From Lumbricus terrestris (taxonomy: Eukaryota; Annelida; Clitellata; Crassiclitellata; Lumbricidae), in the NCBI GenBank assembly GCA_949752735.1, contig OX457042.1, forward strand, positions 27,038,900-27,102,899: DNA of 64,000 nt, given 5' to 3'. Made by a program: the position numbers and the translations under genes. The number at the start of each line of letters is the position of its first letter. The stretch's first letter is position 1. Positions 54,460 to 64,000 of this stretch are shown in pieces. The notes below the pieces were generated by a model. That model searched no databases, was not told the origin of the DNA, and saw only the letters and a list, made by a program, of their open reading frames with translations.

Positions 54460-56510
54460 GGTACAACCTATTATTTTACATAAAATTTATATGAACTATC
54501 GTTATGTCTTCTACCATCAAATGATTTAATTCAATGCAATTACAAAAAATGTCCCAAATCTACACAATACGAACGCCTGAAACGGACTAAATGTGAACAT
54601 AAACTAATTTGTTAAGCAATCCGTTTGTCGTCACAATACAATAATTTCATCTTCACAAAATAACAAACATTCCAAAGTTTGCCAGAATGGCCGTTTTTCA
54701 AAAGTTCTACGTACATGGCAGACCCAAATCTCCACAATCACACAAATACCACTATTCACAGATTCGTTTTACACTAGTCCGGCTGCTCAAATACCATGAA
54801 AACAATGCAACTTACTGACAATTTCTCAGTGGTACGCAACAGCTGTGTCGTCAACGCCACAAGCTTGCTCAGCTGCAACTACCGGTAAATAACTCAAACC
54901 GCTCGAGCGCTGTCTGCAAGAACCGAGCTGTGGAAGTTTCAGTTCACACAGAAATAAGCTAAAACTCGCCAGCCCTCTTTTGACCGTTTGCTATCAGAAT
55001 GGCACTGACATGTTCTTCAAAACAACTGTAAGGCCGGACAGTGAATACGTGTCCAAAACGACTTGCTTCGTTCGACTTACATTGAGCAGAACAAATTCTG
55101 TGTTCTTTTTATCATGCAAAACTCATCGTATTATCAACCGCCAAAAACGGCGGAAGACCGCCATAAATTCAAATCAAGTTTCATCATTACGAAAAAATCA
55201 TCGTCAATCATTGAGATACATTAGTTGCCTAATAATAATAATAATAACAAAATAGTACACATGCTAAGGTGTACACAAACACACAGGTAATATATACATT
55301 AGGCTCCTCCTTTGGCATTTTTGAAAGGTTCTGGAAAGCTTACAAGGTGCCATACAACTATGCATGGACAAGGATCACCTTGCAATGCAATTGCTTGATG
55401 CGAAACTTCAAATCCAAACCTCCAGTCAAAGCAAATTCTACGGAGGCTACAGTGCATGCATATTTCAGCTACATACATGGCACCACACAGCGCCAGAGAG
55501 AGTGAGAACAAAGACGGTGATCTTTACAGTGAAATAATAAAGCCTATGTACAGTCGTCGATTCACACGAATAACTCTATCTTCTACAATTAGAAACCGCA
55601 GTGTAATACACGTAAACACGTAAGTGGGATATGTTGACACTTGTGCAGCACAAAAGTCGATGAGAACAGATTGCATTAAAGACTAACTCAGAAAACAAGA
55701 TGCGTTACAACCTTTCAGAGGAAAAATCAGAGATAAGAAACAAATATGATGTTCAGCTGATATAATGAAATGATAATGTTCCAGAAGAACTAAAAGACGA
55801 AATAGGGGAGCAGAGCGCGCCCAAGTGAAGTAAACATGTCACAATTTTTTACACGTCATTCGATGGTGATATATATATTCAAGTTTCAAATCAAAAACTG
55901 TTCAGTCAGTGCTTTCCTGAAAACCGCCCAGTCGACAATGTCCTGCACTGGCTATTACAATCAGAACATACAGAGACACGAAATGGAACAACCAGTTCAC
56001 ACATCCACAAACACATGTTATCAACGTTAGCATAAACATGAAGGATACTGTGTCACATGTTCATAAACTCACGTACCTAAAGGAGAGATAATTGCGCGTT
56101 CACCCTGCCTAAGAAACTTGGTCCTGGGATTGCAGTATCTTACCGTTTAAGAACATCAGAAAGCACCAGCACAGCAACACTCACAACTGTTCTCCGCATA
56201 CATTGTCCATACAGCATTCATAGCTTGACAGTAAATTAATAATCAGGAATCAAACCCCACAACACACCAAGGCAAAAAGACACTTGGCAATCGTGTTTTT
56301 AAATATATAACGTTACAGCATACGATATGATACATCACTAGACTGACAACTCACGTGGACCTTCAGACCGTAAATGCATGCTTTTAACATGATGCTTAAT
56401 ATTTCGCCAATGTAAACTGAAATTGTAATCGACTACTATAAAAGTAAATTTCAAAACAGTATTGCAAAACTAAGTATGCATTTAACATACTGCATTTCTC
56501 TTGTTTGTCT
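54460..56510. other. Intergenic DNA, no gene seen
   Basis: AT-rich. A ~70-bp segment at 55788-55850 (GACGAAATAGGGGAGCA, then AGTGAAGTAAACA) recurs at 56735-56800. No coding sequence was recognised. Confidence 0.35.
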
Positions 56511-56515
56511 GTATG

Positions 56516-56727
56516 TGCATTTGTTATAGCGCCCCTTCAAGCTCCCTACTCAGAGGCGCTCCCGACTGCAGAGCGGACACTGCATCGGAGTTTCACGCCG
56601 AAGTGCTGAGCAATTGCGAGTGAAGGACTTGCCCAAGGTCCCTACGCGGCAACTTGAGGTGGATTCGAACCTGCAACCCTTCGGCTCCAAGGCGACAAAC
56701 ATACCCACTACACCACCGCGCCCCACC
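56516..56727 (-). mobile_element. tRNA-derived SINE, reverse
   Basis: Full-length reverse copy: 'tgttatagcgccccttcaagc' at the left, GGATTCGAACCTGCAACC (B-box reversed) and CCACTACACCACCGCGCC (A-box reversed) at the right. Confidence 0.87.
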
Positions 56728-57179
56728 GAGGAACTAAAGGACGAAATAGGGGAGCACCGGAGCAGAGCAGGCCAAAGTGAAGTAAACACTTCACAATTTT
56801 TAACCGACATACACATGAATGTATGTATGTGAACAATTATATAGTGCCTTACAATAACCTCACAAATGGCTATGTCCTATGATAAGAAGGGCCAGGGAGT
56901 TGACGCCTAACATGTTAGCAGCAAAAATTGTCTTGAAATCATAATTAAACTTAAACAAACAAATCGTCGAGATGTCAAAACGGATAAATAATCACTTGAT
57001 AGCAACACCACCATTGCCCATCATCATCAACACCATCATCATTATCAACATAATATACAAAGGGATCAATAACCACTCACCCAAACGCAGTACTATACAA
57101 ACAGTAGCTTATCACACACACATATAATCATATTTGTCTGCCAGCATTTTACATCACTGTGCACAAAAGCACATATTAC

Positions 57180-57211
57180 GATGACATCACTCGTCAGACC
57201 ACACACACACC

Positions 57212-57242
<31 letters not shown>

Positions 57243-57600
57243 GTGCACGCATGCACATGTCATTTTCATATATCATTTACACAAATATATATGTCCATAT
57301 AATTTACATATATATTACTTAGCCTAACCACATGTAATCACAAAGAAAAGTAGACACACATGCATACAAATTTGTATACAATGCATCTGATATGCAAAGG
57401 GCATAACTATGTACGCAAGTCACGCCCTATTTTTAGGCAAGTACATACAAAACGGGAATCCGATGGCACAGAGTACCATATGAAAATCATTAGCTTATCA
57501 CTTATGCATTCACACGTACATATACATAAAAGTATATATATGTATACACACATATACATATACATACAAGTACATATACATATATCCAAAATACATTTAC
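57180..57600. repeat. CA/TA microsatellites
   Basis: A (CA)n then (TA)n run at 57200-57241 is followed by AT-rich ATATGTACATA-type sequence to about 57600. Confidence 0.75.
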
Positions 57601-57792
57601 AAATGTATGTCGGGTATAAGTAGTGACACACAACAATTTAACAATTTCGTTTCCACCAGGTGGCAGCACGAGATGGCTGAAAGCACTATGGACAGCGACG
57701 ACGACAGTGCTGCGTCGGCGCTATCGTATGCATCAATTGTCTTCTTCCATTTCCCCGATCCTCCTTTGTCTGCTGCTGGGGGGTGTCGGGTC

Positions 57793-57839
57793 TTATGATC
57801 CAAAGGGAGGAGGCGGAGGAGGAACTGGTCTTCGATTGG
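57793..57839 (-). CDS. WIPF: WIPF terminal coding exon, 47 nt
   Basis: Minus-strand acceptor TGATGTTTTTCAG. It encodes (T)NRRPVPPPPPPFGS and stop TAA at 57793-57795, similar to the NRRxRGAPPLPP tails of WIP proteins. It is separated from the previous exon by 2.9 kb that contains a foldback transposon. Confidence 0.78.
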
Positions 57840-60800
57840 CTGAAAAACATCAACAAAAATGACTCATCACATGACATGGCAACTTCAGTTTCACGTAGCA
57901 TAATATCAAAGCCGTGTTTAATATTAATTTCATAATATTAAAGCCGTGTTTAATATTAATTTCATAATATTAAAGCCATATTTAATATTAATTTCATAAT
58001 ATTAAAGCCATGTTTAATATTAAAGCCGTGCTTAATATTGATTTCATACCGAAACACTGTGGTATGATTACAAGTCATAGTACAAACCTATAACTACAAG
58101 TTATTACAGAAATTGTCGAAGTTAATCATATGGCAGCCATGCAAGACGTCTATCTATCATGCCGCTAACTTTAACTCCCATGGAAGACAGAGCAGGGTCA
58201 TTCCAGGTCAAATCATCACAGTGTTCCGGCATGACCATCTCCGATTATGATGAAATTTGGCAAGATGATAGAACCCAATGAGAAACGCTCAAAACCAAAA
58301 TTCTAGATTTTTGGGTCAACCGGTTTCCGAGATATGGGTCAGTGAACCTTGACCCAAACGACCCAATTTGTGCTGACCGGACGAGGTTTAAACTACTGTA
58401 TCTCAGCTCCTATTGCACCTAGAAACAAAAGTGATATACCAAATTAAAGCTGAGTGAATGCTCTGTTTGGGCAAGGTAGTTAGAAATAGTTATTTTCAGT
58501 AACCAAACAAATGTGAGCATCTGTAACCTATTAACCCTGACCCAGGTCACTTTGTACTCTCAGAATGTTATGAACTTTTTACCATTCAAAGATCTCACTA
58601 TTCTAAAGAGTTGGTGCAAATTTCAGAGTGGGCACTCCAGTAGTTTTTTTATTATGATTTTTTGAATGTCGCCCAAGGGCGCGAATCGCGTGTTACTATA
58701 TACTCGACTCACCCTTTTTATTTGATGCTCTCCACAACTATATATTATGTTATTAGCAAATTGATATTATTTGCTAGCACTATAGATGCTGAGCTAGACA
58801 ATGCTTAAATTTACCTACTTACTTATCAATTTTAAGTGAGTCTTGCTGACTGTCAAGCAGTGAAATTTGCAGACATTGAGGTTATGTCGACGCCAAGTTT
58901 GATGGCAACTGGTGGCTTAGCTGTGTTACGCAGATATTTGCTGCAGTGGAAATAAACCTTCTGTATCCGCATGGGCTCTCTCAAGCTTTTCATTATCCTC
59001 ATACAAGTGATCTACTGATAATATCTTGTGTGGATTCAGGACTTCAGCACCCCACGTTTTTGGGTGCAGCCTTGGAATTATTTTGGACCAATATCTAACT
59101 TTCACTCGACATATAAACCTGCTATGCTGTAACTGTTACTACCAGTTGCGCCAGCTTAAGATGGTATCCCGCTCCCTGACTTTCAGTGCTACCTCTACCC
59201 TTGTTCACTCTTTCGTAGTTTCCTGACATGACCACTGTAGCACCCTCTATCATGTACTACCAGCTGACCGAATAGGCTGTTTGGAATGGGTCCTCTGCTG
59301 TGCACCATGACTTGTTGGCCGTATCTCAAAATTTGGGCATGTTTCATGTACATTATAAGTGAGATGTTTTACATCAATGGCTCCTTTCTCTACAGCGGAT
59401 TGTGTACAGGGTCTGTGCATTGGTTAGGCGTTGCATTGAGGGACTGGCTCCACCGTATCTTCGAGAACTCTGTTGTTCCACCTTGGGAGTTCAGCGTCGA
59501 TCCACCCTTCGATCAGCAAACCAGGCAGAGCTTCTGGTTTCCCCGTACACGGACTGCTATCCGACAGCGTCATTCATTCTCTGTTGTTGGTCTTACAACC
59601 TAGAATGGCCTCCTTTTTTCACTGCGCAGGGGTCACTCCACTCGGTTCCTTACGAACCTGAAGAGTGTCTTATTTAGCCTTGGTTGGGTCGGGAGCACTC
59701 ATCAGTAGCCTGCCCTGAAGAGGCACCACACAATATTTTCTAAACAAAAAAATAAACACCAAGCTCTGAATGCCATGAGATGCAAGCTGCTACAATAGAT
59801 CTGAAGAAGCACTATAGCTACCTGAAACTGAGTAGACTGTGAATTTTTATTTCACAGAGGTCTTAAATGTTTTTTCATTAAGAAATGATATTTTCTAGCA
59901 GTCAAAGACTTCATTTGACATTGTGTATCTTCGTTCACCGCATGATTCGCGCCCTTGGGTGACATTCAAAAAATCATAATAAAAAAACTACTGGAGCGCC
60001 CACTCTGAAATTTTCACCAACTCTTTATAATGGTGAGATCTTTGAATGGTAAAAAGTTCATAACATTCTGAGAGTACAAAGTGACCTGGGTCAGGGTTAA
60101 TAGGTTACAGATGCTCACATTTTTTTGGTTACTGAAAATAACTATTTCTAACTACCTTGCCCAAACAGAGCATTCACTCAGCTTTAATTTGGTATATCAC
60201 TTTTGTTTCTAGGTGCAATAGGAGCTGAGATACAGTAGTTTAAACCTCGTCTGGTCAGCGCAAATCGGGTCGTTTGGGTCAAGGTTCACTGACCCATATC
60301 TCGGGAACCGGTTGACCCAAAAATCTAAAATTTTAGTTTTGAGAGTTTCTCATTGGGTTCCACCATCATACCAAATTTCATCAAAATCGGAGATGATGAT
60401 GCAGATTTTAATTCAAAATTGTGTTGAATTGACCTGGAATGCCCCAGCAGGCCTTTCAGAAGGTAATAGGAATCAAACCCCGTGTCCGTGCTGATCTTCA
60501 GCTCCTTGTGTCGAGAGGAAAATAATACAGCAACACTGTTTAAAAGATGATTCTCAAGAAACTAATTACTATTGCTATTAAAAATAATAAGCACTTTAAT
60601 TCATCAACGACAAGTGATCAAATAAATCAAAGATGAATGAATCGTAGAATACGATGAATCACTGAAAACGTCAAGGATGAATCACTGAAAACGTCAATGA
60701 TGAATCATCAAATAACTGATGAGAAGAATCATGGCATGAAACGGGGGACGAATTGTGTGGATAACGTCAAGAATTGACTGACTGTTAGTGGATGCTTTTC

Positions 60801-63437
60801 TGTTGGGGTGTTGGCTGGGGTAAGTCTTGTTTGTGGGGGTGAAGTGATCTGGATGCGGAAGATCCGTCGGAAACTGGAACATTGCTTCAAACTCTGCGCA
60901 ACAAACAACGAACAAATGCAAACTCATTTCAAAACAATAAAACAAGTTTACATCAATATCCAATTATCCATGTGTACACTTGTACAGTAATGTGTGCAGC
61001 GGGCTAGCACAGTGGAGTTAAAGGCATGGCTCATGGGCCATATCTCGTTCATCCACTGACATTGTTTTTCTGCCCGCCAGAGCCTGCCTAAATACTACAC
61101 AATTTGAAAATAAAAATTGAAATTGAGGGGGGGGTAATATCATAGGAGGGTTAATGGTCAGGTGCCTCTTTACGCTGTCTCAAAATCACGTTTTCTCTCT
61201 CGGTCTAATGCACTGTAAGCACCTCAGATTGGTATGCACTGTGAGAGGCGCTATATAAATGTATAGATCTACAATAATATATAATTACATATACACCGTG
61301 ATTCAAAAAAAGTAAGCCAAAAAACTGAAATTTCGGCATATGAAGTTGAAAGATGCATATCTTTTATCCGTTCAACTTTATCTCATGAAATCTTGCAATC
61401 ATATTCTTGGTCCAATTCTCTAAATATTTGGAAAATTTTAGCGTGATATGTTATCAGGCATTGGAGATATTTGAAAAATAATTTGGCTTACTTTTTTTGA
61501 ATCACGGTGTATATTCCATACATAAGATATGTTGCAAGTCTATGCGTATTAAGAAAATAATATCCTGTAACGTAAGTACTTCGAAGCAGCACTTCATGCA
61601 CACCTCAAAGCTACGTACAACGCAGACAGATGCCAAAAGGTGCTAAATAAACAGCCTGACTAAGACACGCTGTGATGCCTACCTGACGCAGACGACGCCG
61701 AGGAGTTGGTTCTGCTGACGCTAACAGGTGGTCGACCAGGAGGCGGCGGTGGTGGCGCGTTGGTCGCCCTCGTTGGTCCAGGTGGCGGCGGAGGTCCAGT
61801 AGGCGGACCACTCCTTCCCCCAGGTCCACCCGGAGGTCGCACAGGCAACGGTGCATGACCAGGCCCCCTGGTGGGAGGCGGCGGTGGCCCATTGGCTGCC
61901 CGAAATGGGGGTGGTGGAGGCGCGACGCTGTCCTTCCTCTCGGGCGGCTTTGGGGGAAGGCTGGGGGTCTGGGGCAGCGAACGTGTGTTGTACCCTTGGT
62001 TCGTCTGACCATTTTCAGTGGGCCTCGAGGGCGGCGGGGCCCGCGTCGGGGGCGGCGGAGGGCCTGACGGACGAGGCCCGGGAACGCCGGGCAGCGGTCG
62101 CGACAGTTGAGAGGGAGATGGTGGAGGAGGGAAACCTCCTCCGCTCACGCGCGACCCGGACGATCGGCCGACGGTCGAAGGTGCGCTGTCGGGGAAGTCG
62201 GCTGAAGGTTTGGAAGACAATGGAGGCGGAGGCGGAAAGTTTTCGGCGGATCCGTTGCTCACCCGGTCGCCGCCGCGGGATCCGGCCGACCGACCAACCG
62301 TGTTGGAACCGGTGCCTGAGAAACACAAACAGTGTCACAAACATACACAACTTTGAAACGGTGTGGCATAATCATTTGTACATGTATAGCAAGCGCCCCA
62401 TTCAGCAGAGCTCTGCCAAAGAAGGCTCAACATTAAAATATATCAGGAAAACCCAAATGTGAAAACCTGCCAGGTGCAACTTCAAGAAAACTTCCAAATG
62501 ACGAGGCAATCTGCATTCAAACAGGCGCTTGAAGAAAGTGGAACGCGACAGGCTGAAATAGCTCAATTCCGTCTTGAAAAGGATGACTATTCCAGGATAC
62601 AGCAATAAAATTTCTGTACTGGGCAGCGGATGACTTAGCCATAGGGATATAAAAATACCATGCAAAGCTGTTCTGAGGATTTGCGGTAGGAAAAGATAGA
62701 AGTTAAGGAATCTGAGATAGAATAGGGGCAGTTCCTAATAGGCAATATGGCATAAGAGTAAGAATACAATGCATTGAGGTTAAGGTATCCAGGATGTAGG
62801 CGGAGGAGATACACGGTCAAATATGGGATGCCACTGATATCAGAAGAGCCGATGAATTTAGCACAGACTGCATTTTCGAGATAACAGAGCAACCAATAAC
62901 AAGATCACCAGATGGCTTAAGTTTTCAGGCTATGTGTACCAAATAAAAAACTTCAGCAATTATAATAAATTCAGTGAAAAATCTTTAAACACTGCAACTT
63001 CTGAAAGCTGCCCAAAGAATTTTCAGTCCTCGCATGCACACACACAAAAAATATCCATTATGATTCTGCATATTCTAAAGATTACAGGTACTCTGTTACA
63101 AGGCACTAAGGCTCAGCTAAGTTTTACAACTATGATTACCAGAACCCGATAGTTAACACAACACAGAACATAGGGAAACAGGAGCACAACTGCCTAGTTC
63201 TCCCCCCCCTGCCTCAAACCATTTCAAGCTAGATTAAATTAGACTGGATAAGAGGAGAGCAGATTTCGTATATATACGATATTAGATTAGATCGGATAAG
63301 ATTACCTCTGAGTTTTGGCATGCCTCCGCCAAACAGATCACCGAGACCAGGCGGTGCGTTTCGAACAGTGCCAGTCCCACTGGCCCCACCTCCTCCCCCT
63401 GCTCCTCCTCCTCCTCCTGCATGTGGTTGTCTTCCTC
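57793..63437 (-). CDS. WIPF: WIPF (WIP/verprolin) family protein, 3' part of gene (4 exons)
   Basis: Actin regulator that binds profilin and holds WASP/N-WASP through its C-terminus. Exons, complement: 63437-63306, 62315-61683, 60893-60783, 57839-57793; 306 residues, in frame. Seen in order: a Gly-rich run; PPGLGDLFGGGMPKLRG, the block after the WH2 domain in WIP proteins; ~200 residues of proline-rich sequence with PPPPP tracts and RSLPQTPSLPPKPP; a WASP-binding motif FEAMFQFPTDLPHPDHF then NKTYPSQ, matching the family's ExxFxFxxxxDLPxPxxF and KxYPS; and the tail NRRPVPPPPPPFGS. The WH2 actin-binding exon(s) lie upstream, beyond the window end. The gene is convergent with GALNT. Confidence 0.9.
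57900..58050. repeat. AT-rich 32-bp tandem repeat, about 4 units
   Basis: The unit is built on TAAAGCCGTGTTTAATATTA and ATTTCATAATAT and contains an AATATT palindrome. It lies in the last WIPF intron. Confidence 0.85.
58195..60445. mobile_element. Foldback transposon 2 (2.25 kb, ~510-bp inverted arms)
   Basis: The ends GGGTCATTCCAGGTCAAATC and TTGACCTGGAATGCCCC are flanked by a 4-bp duplication AGCA (58191-58194 and 60446-60449). The arms 58195-58705 and 59935-60445 are inverted copies with few differences. The loop holds LINE-derived sequence. It belongs to the same family as 10644-13449 by its ends and duplication length. Confidence 0.9.
59020..59745 (+). mobile_element. CR1/L2-like LINE fragment inside foldback 2
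   Basis: The frames read LGIILDQYLTFTRHINLL, CIEGLAPPYLRELC and, near 59570, the RHSFSVVGLTT block, in the order of an L2/CR1 reverse-transcriptase C-terminus. Frameshifts and stops are present. It ends in 'ctgaagaggcaccacacaat'. Confidence 0.75.
60783..60893 (-). CDS. WIPF: WIPF exon (WASP-binding motif)
   Basis: Minus-strand acceptor TTTGTTGCGCAG. It encodes EFEAMFQFPTDLPHPDHF, TPTNKTYPSQ and NRKASTN. The donor GTCAGT at 60782 is chosen because it joins the terminal exon in frame. The open frame continues to 60694, so read-through would give a different C-terminus. Confidence 0.85.
61205..61270 (+). repeat. LINE 3' tail remnant
   Basis: 'gagaggcgctatataaatgta' in a WIPF intron. Confidence 0.5.
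61294..61509. mobile_element. mariner/Tc1-like MITE, 216 bp
   Basis: ~28-bp inverted ends, CACCGTGATTCAAAAAAAGT and its complement at the right, are flanked by TA on both sides (61292-61293 and 61510-61511), as in Tc1/mariner insertions. Confidence 0.9.
61683..62315 (-). CDS. WIPF: WIPF exon (proline-rich central region)
   Basis: Minus-strand acceptor TTTGTGTTTCTCAG and donor GTAGGC. It reads GTGSNTVGRSAGSRG, many PPPPP tracts, TRSLPQTPSLPPKPPERK and a Ser-rich end (SRTNSSASSAS). It ends in phase 1. The GC-rich composition stands out from its surroundings. Confidence 0.92.
63306..63437 (-). CDS. WIPF: WIPF exon (Gly-rich, MPKLR block)
   Basis: Minus-strand acceptor GTGTGCTGCAG and donor GTAATC. 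It encodes a GGGGG/AGGGGG run, then TVRNAPPGLGDLFGGG and MPKLR, ending in phase 1. Confidence 0.88.
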
Positions 63438-64000
63438 CTGCAGCACACAACAACAAGAACAGTCAGTCACACACGCAACACACAGTCACCAACTCTCTCT
63501 GCTAACAGTGGTAGACCCAGTGAGCGAAACCCAGTTCTACATGCTGGCTATTAAATGTGTCAGATGGAACATACTAGTAGAAGATGATTCTGAAAAAAAT
63601 GGACAGACCAACTCTGTCTTTTATCTAGCTACCACCCCACCATCAAAGCTCCTCTATAGAATAAGACTGTTCACCAAACTGGGGAATTACAGAAAGGCAT
63701 CAAAAACAAATATATAAAACCATGTATTCGTCTAAAATAAATCAGCTTGAATATTCGTCTAATATAACTCAGCAAGACAGTTACAGGATGAAGTGGAATG
63801 AGATTAATACAGTGCTGTGGATCAGATGTTCAGGAGCTATTCTTTTAGCAAGGTACTATAGAGTACCCCAGGTATGTAGTTCTTTATATCATCCTTTGTC
63901 AGATTGTCCTTTTGCAATTCAAAATCACAAGTTAATGAGAGTAACAATCCCACAACTCGACTTTTTCTTCCTTAAGTGACGCATCCATATTTTCCAAAGT
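63438..64000. other. WIPF intron, no feature seen
   Basis: Sequence 5' of the Gly-rich exon on the minus strand. No WH2-coding exon or clear repeat was found before the window ends. Confidence 0.4.

Overview
This is animal nuclear DNA, most likely from a marine invertebrate and possibly a deuterostome. Coding exons of roughly 75-640 bp are separated by introns with GT-AG borders (one GC-AG). The four genes are animal families: a RIG-I-like receptor, TMEM231, a GalNAc-transferase and a WIP/verprolin protein. The space between exons is packed with tRNA-derived SINEs, CR1/L2-type LINE tails ending in 'gcgctatataaat' and short DNA transposons. The exact species cannot be read from the sequence.

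Layout. 476-3777 (+): the last four coding exons of a RIG-I-like receptor (helicase motifs V and VI plus the complete zinc-binding C-terminal domain). 3778-8647: intergenic, holding a 2.2-kb hAT-type element with a second one nested inside, a SINE and two more hAT MITEs. 8648-31528 (+): a complete seven-exon TMEM231 gene (312 aa) with an 18-kb first intron. 31529-38013: intergenic, with one SINE and a 5'-truncated, frameshifted LINE. 38014-49746 (+): a complete twelve-exon polypeptide GalNAc-transferase (694 aa). 49747-57792: 3' flank and convergent intergenic DNA with two hAT elements. 57793-63437 (-): the 3' end of a WIPF (WIP/verprolin) gene, four exons, whose 5' part lies beyond the window.

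Reading frames join without gaps across every proposed splice junction. The joined coding lengths are 303 aa (partial receptor), 312 aa (TMEM231), 694 aa (GALNT) and 306 aa (partial WIPF). The four genes are not an operon or a pathway. They act in antiviral sensing, the ciliary transition zone, Golgi O-glycosylation and actin regulation.

The most unusual material is in non-coding DNA. (1) Two inverted copies of an element built on arrays of a 12-bp TTCGAA-centred palindrome repeated at exactly 21 bp, with CCAAT, CRE-like and TATA-like sequences on one flank. (2) Two foldback elements with shared termini and 4-bp target duplications. (3) A 39-bp tandem array that repeats the end of a GALNT exon with its splice donor, so each unit looks like a 17-nt exon. 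(4) A lone HECT-like C-terminal exon inside a TMEM231 intron. At least ten DNA-transposon insertions can be delimited to the base by perfect 8-bp target duplications.
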